In this document: positions 1 through 7,437 of the stretch, one piece after another
Numbering within the stretch: position 1 is the first letter of the stretch
How the letters are laid out: each line of letters starts with the position of its first letter
NCBI RefSeq assembly: GCF_900177625.1
Contig: NZ_FXAU01000001.1
Span: 172,326 to 236,325, forward strand
DNA length: 64,000 bases
Direction: 5' to 3'
DNA from: Sphingobacterium psychroaquaticum
GTDB lineage: Bacteria; Bacteroidota; Bacteroidia; Sphingobacteriales; Sphingobacteriaceae
Position numbers and translations under genes: made by a program
Notes under the pieces: generated by a model
Seen by the model: the letters and a program-made list of their open reading frames with translations, nothing else
Database searches by the model: none
Told to the model about the DNA's origin: nothing

Positions 1-9
1 TCCTAGCGA

Positions 10-43
10 CAAGCTTTTGCTTCCTTTTGGCTTCAAAAGGAAG
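10..43 (-). repeat. Hairpin element A (possible pseudoknot)
   Basis: A perfect 9-bp stem, CTTCCTTTT (20-28) with AAAAGGAAG (35-43), closes a six-base loop. On the minus strand the hairpin is followed by an A-rich linker and GCTTG, which can pair with AAGC in the loop. The architecture matches the longer element at 19407-19445. The flank to about 100 is GC-rich with short inverted repeats (GCCGGC) and holds no credible gene, so this looks like a dispersed intergenic element. Confidence 0.5.
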
Positions 44-139
44 ATGCCCCTCCGGCTTGAGGAGTAGTAACATGCCCTGCCGGCATAGCGGCATAATTAA
101 ATACGAAACAATTTTCCGATATTTGATTCATCAGAAAAA

Positions 140-970
140 ATGGAGCTTGGTATGGATAGTAAAACTGGACCTATTGGTGTTTTTGATTCAGGATTTGGAG
201 GACTTACGATTTTTCGAGAGATAAAGGATCGACTTCCGGAATATGACTATATCTACTTAGGTGACAATGCCCGTGTCCCTTATGGCACGCGATCATTCGA
301 CACTGTTTACCAATTCACAAAAGAATGTGTCTTTAAACTGTTTGACAAAGGTTGTAATTTGGTAATCCTGGCCTGTAATACCGCATCTGCAAAAGCACTT
401 CGGAGCATCCAACAACATGACCTCCCTCCTGGAAAGCGGGTATTGGGCGTTATTCGTCCTACAACAGAATCTATCCAACAATTTACACGGAGCAATGTTG
501 TTGGTATCTTAGCCACGCAAGGAACGGTACTATCCGAATCATACAAAATCGAGATCAATAAATTCCACCCCGAGATTACAGTCGTACAACATGCCTGTCC
601 GATGTGGGTTCCTCTCGTGGAAAACAATGAGATCCACACCCCAGCCGCGGCTTATCTAATTGAGAAAGATATTAAAGCACTGCTTGCCAAACACGATAAG
701 ATCGACACTATTGTGCTTGCTTGCACTCACTATCCATTACTGTTACCGGTTATCGAACAGTTTGTACCTCCCAATATCAAAATATTGGCGCAAGGAAAAC
801 TTATAGCAGAAAGTTTAGATCATTACCTGGAACGTCACCCCGAAATAGAGTCGTTATGTTCGAAACAAGGAAAAATGGAATTCTACACGACAGATGATGC
901 GCAAGATTTTGAAGAAAAAGCAACCATCTTCTTTAAAGAGAAAATAAAAGCCAAACATATTGCTGTATAA
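140..970 (+). CDS. murI: Glutamate racemase MurI
   Basis: Interconverts L- and D-glutamate in the cytoplasm to supply D-Glu for peptidoglycan. The 276-residue length is normal. The N-terminal GVFDSGFGG carries the conserved Asp-Ser, CNTASA near residue 78 carries the first catalytic Cys, and ACTHYPL near residue 195 carries the second Cys and His. The ATG at 140 follows an A-rich run, which often serves as the initiation signal in Bacteroidota. An in-frame ATG at 152 would remove only four residues and fits the family N-terminus equally well. The gene converges on terC across a shared terminator. Confidence 0.96.
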   Translation: MELGMDSKTGPIGVFDSGFGGLTIFREIKDRLPEYDYIYLGDNARVPYGTRSFDTVYQFTKECVFKLFDKGCNLVILACNTASAKALRSIQQHDLPPGKRVLGVIRPTTESIQQFTRSNVVGILATQGTVLSESYKIEINKFHPEITVVQHACPMWVPLVENNEIHTPAAAYLIEKDIKALLAKHDKIDTIVLACTHYPLLLPVIEQFVPPNIKILAQGKLIAESLDHYLERHPEIESLCSKQGKMEFYTTDDAQDFEEKATIFFKEKIKAKHIAV

Positions 971-1000
971 AAAAAGGCTTCCTATATAGGAAGCCTTTTT
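971..1000. terminator. Bidirectional terminator, murI/terC
   Basis: A perfect 15+15 bp palindrome (AAAAAGGCTTCCTAT and its complement) with A-tract and T-tract ends lies between two convergent genes, so it can terminate both. Confidence 0.9.
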
Positions 1001-1013
1001 TCGTTCAATAGGC

Positions 1014-1778
1014 TTATAGTTTAGCGGCTTTATCTGCCGCTTTTTTTGCGGATCGAATATTAAGCCATTCCACCAATACCGAAAATGCCATCGCAAAATA
1101 AATGTATCCTTTCGGAATGTGCTGATCGAAAGCCTCAGCCGTCAACGATACCCCGATCAATAACAAGAACGCCAATGCCAACATCTTAACCGATGGATGG
1201 TTGTTCACAAAGTTACTGATAGATTCAGCCGACACCAACATAATCCCTACCGCAACAATGACTGACGCGATCATAACGCCAATCTGATCAACCATACCTA
1301 CCGCGGTAATGACAGAATCCAGTGAGAATACAATATCAAGAATCAAGATTTGAATAATCACACTCGAGAAAGTAACCACTTTACCGTTTTTAATTGCAGC
1401 TTCTGCATGTCCCTCTACTTTATGATGTATTTCAGTTGTTGATTTATAAATCAAGAAAAGTCCCCCAATAAACAAAATGAGATCACGTCCAGAAAGCTCC
1501 AGATAACGCGCTACAGCAACGTTTTCAATATCGAACATCTCCCCAAAATTGAACAAAGGAGCGGTCAATCCCATGACCCATTTAATAGAGAACAACAAAG
1601 CAACCCGCATAACCAACGCTAACAACAAACCAATTTGTCGCGCTTTCTTTTGTTGCTCCAACGGGAGCTTATTACTTTGAATCGATATAAACACAATATT
1701 GTCTATACCTAAAACGATTTCTAAAACTGTCAGAGTTAAAAAAGAAATCCAAATTTGCGGATCAGTAATCCATTCCAT
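1014..1778 (-). CDS. TerC-family integral membrane protein
   Basis: A 254-residue membrane protein of the TerC family, which is linked to metal-ion (Mn) efflux and tellurite resistance. The N-terminus has the typical acidic membrane motif EIVLGIDNIVF, and a second copy appears as LDIVFSLDSV near residue 150, giving the usual pseudo-repeated TM bundle of about seven helices. The C-terminal half carries ALAFLLLIGVSL and a final TM segment. It lies 20 bp downstream of apt on the same strand, so it may be the last gene of the tolC-hlyD-HhH-apt transcription unit. The substrate is inferred from the family only. Confidence 0.88.
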   Translation of the reverse strand: MEWITDPQIWISFLTLTVLEIVLGIDNIVFISIQSNKLPLEQQKKARQIGLLLALVMRVALLFSIKWVMGLTAPLFNFGEMFDIENVAVARYLELSGRDLILFIGGLFLIYKSTTEIHHKVEGHAEAAIKNGKVVTFSSVIIQILILDIVFSLDSVITAVGMVDQIGVMIASVIVAVGIMLVSAESISNFVNNHPSVKMLALAFLLLIGVSLTAEAFDQHIPKGYIYFAMAFSVLVEWLNIRSAKKAADKAAKL

Positions 1779-1798
1779 ATAATATATTAATTAAGTTT

Positions 1799-2326
1799 TT
1801 AATAACGGACTAGAGAAATAATATCTTCACTGAAGCGTGTTAAGCGTCCTTGACTATTCAAGAAATCGAGACTGATAACAAAGGAATATCCGGCGATAGT
1901 CCCCCCTAGTTTTTGAATAAGCTTGGAAGCAGCGACGACCGTACCTCCGGTTGCCAAAAGATCATCATGTAGAAGAACTTTAGTTCCTGCTGGGAAAGCG
2001 TCCTCATGCACTTCTATGGTCGCTTGACCATATTCCAATTTATAAGATTCTGAAATGGTTTTAAAAGGTAACTTACCTTGTTTACGAATAGGAATAAAAG
2101 GAACATTCAATCGATTGGCTAACATCATTCCAAATAGAAAACCTCGACTTTCAATACCAGCAATCACATCTATCTCCATATGCCCCAACCGGTCAACAAA
2201 TGCATCTACAATTTGGGAACATAAAGCTTGATCCTTTAGTACGGGCGTAATATCTTTAAAAATAATGCCTGGTTGTGGAAAATCAGGAATATCCCGGATA
2301 ATTTCCTTTAGATGCGCTTCTAGCAT
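1799..2326 (-). CDS. apt: Adenine phosphoribosyltransferase
   Basis: Salvages adenine with PRPP to make AMP. The 175 residues include the type I phosphoribosyltransferase signature HDDLLATGGT near residue 120 (PRPP-binding loop), the AGIESRGFLFG segment and the N-terminal PDFPQPGIIFKDI segment, all diagnostic of Apt. It lies 9 bp downstream of the HhH-domain gene and 20 bp upstream of terC, all leftward, which suggests cotranscription without an obvious functional link. Confidence 0.96.
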   Translation of the reverse strand: MLEAHLKEIIRDIPDFPQPGIIFKDITPVLKDQALCSQIVDAFVDRLGHMEIDVIAGIESRGFLFGMMLANRLNVPFIPIRKQGKLPFKTISESYKLEYGQATIEVHEDAFPAGTKVLLHDDLLATGGTVVAASKLIQKLGGTIAGYSFVISLDFLNSQGRLTRFSEDIISLVRY

Positions 2327-2335
2327 AGATTGATT

Positions 2336-3259
2336 TTAGTTGAAATTTAAATATGGCTCAATTTTACTCAAAAAATCAATATTTAAAGCATAAATATTTT
2401 CTAAATCGTCTATCCCGCTAAAATCACCGTGCTGCTCTCGGTATCGTGCAATTAAACGAGCGTTATCCCAGGTAATATAGGGATGTTTCGCCAGTTCCTC
2501 CACAGAAGCGCTATTGATTCTTAACTGCTCTAATTCTGTTGCTTCATCAAGCGTCAGAAAGGGCGATATGGAAACAAAAAGCTCTTCCGATATACCATAT
2601 ACTTCACGTAACTGAATAACATCATGAAAACCGCCCAAAGCTTCTCTAAATTTAACAATCCTCCCAGCAAATACACTGCCAATCCCGCGTAATTTGCGAA
2701 GCATCGCCGTGTCGGCCTTATTCAAATCAATGGATACCACCGGTGCTTTTATCTTTTCTATTGGATCTTTTTTAGATTGACCTAGGCGATTGCCCACGGC
2801 TCTCGATTTAGAAAATTGAAGATAGGGTTCAATTCGGTTGAAAGCCGCACTGGAGATGGAATATATTTTAGCTACATCGTTTTTTGTATAAAAACGACCA
2901 CCCTTATTTTCATAATTTTTTATAACCGCTATTTGCTTATCAGAAAACCCTAACCTACGCCAGTCAGCCACAGGGAGATCGTTCGGGTCAAAGTAAAAAA
3001 GCTCGCCTTTGAGAGGCTGTTCCGGCCGAATGTTGTCACCCCTATCCCAAGTAGTAGCACCTGCCTGATCTTCAGCGCGCGCACTTTCCTCTTTCACTTC
3101 AATTAAGTGAATATAGCTTGCGATTTCTTCGGGAGGTTCGGATTTAAGCATCCGATAAAGGAATGGAAAAAACACGATCGCAACCAAGAGAATCAACAAA
3201 AAGAGGTAACCTTTGCGTTCGTTTTCAGTTAAATCAAGAAAAGGAAAACGTTTTCGCAT
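2336..3259 (-). CDS. Membrane-anchored helix-hairpin-helix protein (ComEA-like)
   Basis: 307 residues. One TM helix at about 18-38 anchors a periplasmic domain that carries three HhH modules. The first is near 105-150 (WRRLGFSDKQIAVIKNYENK). The second is near 185-240, with LNKADTAMLRKLRGIG as the clearest HhH motif. The third is near 250-305. HhH repeats of this kind bind DNA backbones, and ComEA uses one in natural transformation. The three-module Bacteroidota form is usually left unnamed, and a DNA-uptake role is inference. It lies 20 bp downstream of hlyD and 9 bp upstream of apt. Confidence 0.85.
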   Translation of the reverse strand: MRKRFPFLDLTENERKGYLFLLILLVAIVFFPFLYRMLKSEPPEEIASYIHLIEVKEESARAEDQAGATTWDRGDNIRPEQPLKGELFYFDPNDLPVADWRRLGFSDKQIAVIKNYENKGGRFYTKNDVAKIYSISSAAFNRIEPYLQFSKSRAVGNRLGQSKKDPIEKIKAPVVSIDLNKADTAMLRKLRGIGSVFAGRIVKFREALGGFHDVIQLREVYGISEELFVSISPFLTLDEATELEQLRINSASVEELAKHPYITWDNARLIARYREQHGDFSGIDDLENIYALNIDFLSKIEPYLNFN

Positions 3260-3279
3260 GGCAACCTCTTTTTATCCTA

Positions 3280-4584
3280 TTATTTCAGCTCACTGGCCGA
3301 CACCTTCTTCACCTTGGTACCGTCCTGCAAAATTTTTGATATGGCATTAAATGGTCTTGAAACAACAGATTCACCTTTCTTAAGGCCAGATTTAACAATG
3401 ATATTTTTATCATCCTGTATCCCTGTTTTCACTTCTGTCATTTTAACCACATCTCCATTCAACACAAATACATACTCTTTAATATCATCATTACTCACCG
3501 AATCAGTCTTGTCTTTTGTACGAATTGTTACAGCTTGGATTGGTACCGTTAATCCTTTTTCACTTTTCGTATGAATCTGTACCGTCGCTGATAAGCCAGG
3601 TTTAAAAGGAGATGAATTAACATTCTGCTCGTCCAACAAATCTTCGTATGAAGAAACTTCAATACGCACTTTTACATTAAAGTTAGTTACTTGCTCTGCC
3701 GTGGTTGCTGTCGTTGCTGCCGATTTAGAAGAGCTGGAGATCTCTGTCACCACACCTTTAAATTTGCGGCCCTGAAAAGCATCTACTTCAATCGTCGCTT
3801 CATTTCCCACCTTAACGCGGTTAATATCATTCTCATTTACTTCCACATTAACCTCCATCGTGGACATGTTCGCGATACGCATAATTTCAGTCCCAGCCAT
3901 CTGTGCTGTTCCTACGACACGTTCTCCCAATTCAATAGAAAGCAAAGAGATAATTCCATCCGATGGTGCGTAGATCGTAGTACGCGACAAACTATTACCC
4001 GCCTCTTGAAGCTGTGCTTCAGACTGACTGATTGCATAGCGCGATGCAACTACTTGTTGTCTCTGCGACTCCAGGCTTGCACGCGCACTTTCATAATCCG
4101 CACGTGCTTTATCCATTTCTGAGGCAGATATAACACGCTTGCCATAAAGTTCTTGACTTCTTTTGTATGTCGCTTCAATATTAACAAGATTTGCTTCCTG
4201 TTGCTTTAAAACCTGCTGTGCTGCGGCATTATTCGCTTTCTGCTGACTAACTTGCGCTGCGGCGCGGTCGTAGCTAGACTGCAAAAGATCGGGCTTCACC
4301 CGACAAAGTACTTGTCCTTTTTTAACAACATCACCTTCTTTTACATTCAATTCTATAATCTCTCCAGAAACCTCGGAGCTCAATTTCACTTCAAATTCCG
4401 GTTTCACTTTTCCACTCGCCGAAACAAGTTCAAAAACCGTTTGTTCCTTGACCTCATCTACTGCAACCTTCTGCTCTGCACCATCACCAAACCAGCCCAA
4501 TTTGCTGCCTGCTATAACAAGCGCTAAAAGCACTACTGCGCCTATAACTAATATTTTGGGAAGATTTTTCTTTTTCTTTGCCAT
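3280..4584 (-). CDS. Periplasmic adaptor (HlyD/RND type) of an efflux system
   Basis: A 434-residue membrane-fusion protein. An N-terminal Lys-rich stretch and TM anchor (about 10-30) are followed by a lipoyl half-motif (VKEGDVVKKGQVLCRV near 80-95). Next come a long Ala/Gln-rich coiled-coil hairpin (about 105-195), the second lipoyl half (IYAPSDGIIS) and beta-barrel and membrane-proximal domains. It bridges an inner-membrane pump to the outer-membrane channel encoded 11 bp upstream. No ABC or RND pump gene lies in the unit, so the third component must be elsewhere. A MacA-like role is possible. Confidence 0.9.
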   Translation of the reverse strand: MAKKKKNLPKILVIGAVVLLALVIAGSKLGWFGDGAEQKVAVDEVKEQTVFELVSASGKVKPEFEVKLSSEVSGEIIELNVKEGDVVKKGQVLCRVKPDLLQSSYDRAAAQVSQQKANNAAAQQVLKQQEANLVNIEATYKRSQELYGKRVISASEMDKARADYESARASLESQRQQVVASRYAISQSEAQLQEAGNSLSRTTIYAPSDGIISLLSIELGERVVGTAQMAGTEIMRIANMSTMEVNVEVNENDINRVKVGNEATIEVDAFQGRKFKGVVTEISSSSKSAATTATTAEQVTNFNVKVRIEVSSYEDLLDEQNVNSSPFKPGLSATVQIHTKSEKGLTVPIQAVTIRTKDKTDSVSNDDIKEYVFVLNGDVVKMTEVKTGIQDDKNIIVKSGLKKGESVVSRPFNAISKILQDGTKVKKVSASELK

Positions 4585-4595
4585 TTAATATCTAA

Positions 4596-5981
4596 TTAGA
4601 ATGTAATTTGATTTCCTGTATAATAATCGATCACCTTGCCTCTGAACACCATTTCGTACTTCCGACGGATTACGTCGAATTCCGCTTTGTTCATATTCGT
4701 CTGTGCCGTAAATAATTCGATGGAGTTGGCCATCCCCACATTATAGCGTTCCCGTAAAGCCTCAAAAGCAACCTGCGATGCCTGATGCGCCACCTGCGAA
4801 GTTAAATACTGTTTATTCGCGGAACGTAAATCTAAAATAGCCTGCGCAATAGTCTTCTGTAGATTTCTCTTTTCAAGAGACTCGCTATTTTCAGCTTGTA
4901 GGTAATTGATTTTTGCCTTGCTAATCGCAATCTTTGTTCGGTTGTTATTGAAAATAGGCATCTCTAAACTAATGCCGCCGCGGAAAGATTTATTGTCGTT
5001 AAACTGATCCCAGAATGGTGCCTTAAGGTTCGTCACAAGATCCTTAGCTTGCGATGAATAGTTGGTTCCATAACCCCCGGACAAGCTTATCGTCGGATAA
5101 TAACCACCCTTTGCGATATCAATATTTTTGAGGGCAAGCTCCTTGCTTTGTCCTGCTTTTTTAATCCCTGGTTGCGTGTTCAATGCATCCGCAAAGACTT
5201 GCTCAAAAGTAATACCCGCATAATCCCCCATCAAGGCATCGATATCCGGCTTCACGATTGAAAATTTCGTATCCGGTGACACTTCCATCAGTTGTTTTAA
5301 TGCTAAAAGCGACAGCTCATACGCATTTTCCGATGTCATGATATTTAAATCATCCATCGCCACTTGATTTTTTGCTTGCGCTAAATCAGCAATCGTCTTA
5401 TTCCCGACATTAAACTGAATACTATCCTGACGGAGCTGCTCACGGGATAATTTGATCTGCCCTAACGCTGCTTCGTGCAACTCTTTGTTGGTGATTGCCT
5501 CCAGGTAGTTCGTTACCACAGACAAAATAAGATCATTCTTTACTTTATCTACCTCGGTTGCATCTATAGCAAGCTGTACTTTATTAGCACGAATTTGATT
5601 CACTTTCTGAAAGCCCTGGAACAATACAACACTGGATGATAAGCGCGCACTAGCACTACTGGTCCAATCGTTACCCCGAATAAGCTGCCCCGAAGTTTGG
5701 TCAAATGTTAGACCGTAGTTATAACTGTTATCCACACCAAACGATAAATTCGGATACAGATTCGATTTCGCCTGGCGGAGATCCTGTTCGCTAAGTTGAT
5801 AGCCAAACTGCGCCTGCTTGATCTGTAAGTTACGCGCCAAGGTCTGCTGAATCGCTTCTTGCAAGGTGATTTGCTCTTGTGCAAAACCCGAAGAAAACAA
5901 CCCTAACAAACACATTACCAAAGATATAGTGAATATTGAAATATTTAGAATACGCCTATAAAGAGATCTTTTTATTACCAT
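4596..5981 (-). CDS. TolC-family outer-membrane efflux protein
   Basis: 461 residues with an N-terminal signal peptide ending near FAQEQITL. The mature part shows the two-fold TolC repeat: a helical hairpin with ITLQEAIQQTLARNLQIKQA near 38-57, strands rich in Asn/Tyr/Gly, and a second copy beginning around 260. It should trimerise into an outer-membrane channel with a periplasmic tunnel. It is first in the leftward unit with hlyD. No canonical -33/-7 promoter was found in the 58 bp upstream. Confidence 0.92.
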   Translation of the reverse strand: MVIKRSLYRRILNISIFTISLVMCLLGLFSSGFAQEQITLQEAIQQTLARNLQIKQAQFGYQLSEQDLRQAKSNLYPNLSFGVDNSYNYGLTFDQTSGQLIRGNDWTSSASARLSSSVVLFQGFQKVNQIRANKVQLAIDATEVDKVKNDLILSVVTNYLEAITNKELHEAALGQIKLSREQLRQDSIQFNVGNKTIADLAQAKNQVAMDDLNIMTSENAYELSLLALKQLMEVSPDTKFSIVKPDIDALMGDYAGITFEQVFADALNTQPGIKKAGQSKELALKNIDIAKGGYYPTISLSGGYGTNYSSQAKDLVTNLKAPFWDQFNDNKSFRGGISLEMPIFNNNRTKIAISKAKINYLQAENSESLEKRNLQKTIAQAILDLRSANKQYLTSQVAHQASQVAFEALRERYNVGMANSIELFTAQTNMNKAEFDVIRRKYEMVFRGKVIDYYTGNQITF

Positions 5982-6039
5982 TTCTTAATTTAAGGATAAA
6001 TGATTCCTAAATTTGGCATAAAAAATTGATATTGTCAAC

Positions 6040-6648
6040 ATGTATTTAATTAATGCTCCTTTTTTTTTAAGATGGTACTACGCCAAAGTAACGTTTAACC
6101 GACCCCGGAGCGAGAAGAAAATATATCTAACATTCGATGACGGTCCAATCCCGGAAATTACCCCCTTTATCTTGGATACACTAAAGGAACATGGCGTCCC
6201 CGGCACCTTCTTCTGTGTAGGCAACAATATCGATAAACACCCTGCGCTTTTTGCCCGACTGCTATCCGAAGGGCATACGATAGGAAACCATACCTACAAC
6301 CACCTTAAAGGCTGGGAAACGGACGATGAGGTTTACTTAGACAATATAGCACGGTGTCAAGAACGTACCCAAACCAATCTATTTCGCCCGCCCTATGCAC
6401 GTGCAAAAAAGAGTCAACTTCGTCCCCTCTATGACAACTATGAAATCGTGTATTGGGACGTACTGTCAGGAGATTTCGATGAGTCTATCAGTCCGGAGAA
6501 ATGTTATGAAAACGTCATTCGTTATACCAAGAATGGCTCTATCATTGTCTTTCACGACAATGTTAAAGCCATTCCACGCCTTACGTATGCTTTGCCCCGC
6601 GTCATCTCCTATTTCAAAGAAAAAGGATATGCTTTCGGCACGCTCTAA
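6040..6648 (+). CDS. Polysaccharide deacetylase family protein
   Basis: A 202-residue NodB-homology protein. The metal and catalytic motifs are all visible: TFDDG near residue 32, HTYNH near 80, RPPYA near 117, a WD pair near 140 and FHD near 172. It should remove N- or O-acetyl groups from a cell-wall or exopolysaccharide. No signal peptide is evident; the hydrophobic N-terminus (INAPFFLRWYY) is short and could act as an anchor. It is close to the minimal catalytic domain in size. Its stop overlaps the convergent DUF4249 gene by 4 bp. Confidence 0.9.
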   Translation: MYLINAPFFLRWYYAKVTFNRPRSEKKIYLTFDDGPIPEITPFILDTLKEHGVPGTFFCVGNNIDKHPALFARLLSEGHTIGNHTYNHLKGWETDDEVYLDNIARCQERTQTNLFRPPYARAKKSQLRPLYDNYEIVYWDVLSGDFDESISPEKCYENVIRYTKNGSIIVFHDNVKAIPRLTYALPRVISYFKEKGYAFGTL

Positions 6649-7433
6649 GGTAATTCAACTTTTAACGTATATTCTTTTCCCGAGGCCACTGAAAAGTAAC
6701 CCAAGGCCTTATTGGAAATATTTGACGTCGGATTTCCCGGCGCAGCAGTTCCAGGGTTCGTCATCTGGAATTCATTCCAATACTTATAAACCGCCTTATC
6801 TACACAATAGCGTCGTACCACAATATCATCGCCAACAGTCAGATCGTTTTCACTATCTGCGATCTGATGGGTTACATAAAGACCATCATCAAATTTATCG
6901 CTTAAAGCAGAGGCAAATTCCATTCCTTTACCGTTGATAGAGACGTCATATTTGTAATAGTTAGCAACATCTTTGGGATCGTTAAATTTGAACGTTGCAA
7001 AATAGTAAGGATCGCCAAATATACTCTCCTCCACTACGCCCACCGAATCCACATCGACATACGAAGGCATCGTACATTGCGACTCATACACAGATGCTCC
7101 AATCCGTACCGTTAGGTTATACGTACGATTAGCGACAGGTAGAAAGTTCCGATGCACATAGTTCCCATTATCGGTATACGTAAAATCATACACCCGCCCA
7201 TTGCCATCGCGCACGCTCACGATTGCATCACTTACAGGTTTGGAGTTTTGCTCCGCCGTAAATGGCACTGTTTGCGAAATACGGATCCGCTGCATCCGAT
7301 CTAAATCCGACAATTGTGCTTCGATGACAAAACGTGCATCGCCTTCGTTCAAGTCAATATCTATTTTGTCCTCACAAGAAGTGAGCAAGACAAAGCACAA
7401 CACACTATATAGAAAGTATCTTAGATTCTTCAT
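6645..7433 (-). CDS. DUF4249 lipoprotein, partner of the TonB receptor
   Basis: 262 residues. A signal peptide ends in the lipobox LLTSC, so it should be lipidated at Cys20. The mature domain is beta-rich (DARFVIEAQLSDL, then VSVRDGNGRVYDFTY), matching DUF4249, which in Bacteroidota is nearly always paired with a TonB-dependent receptor. Here it starts 4 bp after the receptor stop. A role as a surface or periplasmic accessory for substrate capture is inferred from the pairing; the ligand is unknown. Confidence 0.85.
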   Translation of the reverse strand: MKNLRYFLYSVLCFVLLTSCEDKIDIDLNEGDARFVIEAQLSDLDRMQRIRISQTVPFTAEQNSKPVSDAIVSVRDGNGRVYDFTYTDNGNYVHRNFLPVANRTYNLTVRIGASVYESQCTMPSYVDVDSVGVVEESIFGDPYYFATFKFNDPKDVANYYKYDVSINGKGMEFASALSDKFDDGLYVTHQIADSENDLTVGDDIVVRRYCVDKAVYKYWNEFQMTNPGTAAPGNPTSNISNKALGYFSVASGKEYTLKVELP

Positions 7434-7437
7434 GTTC

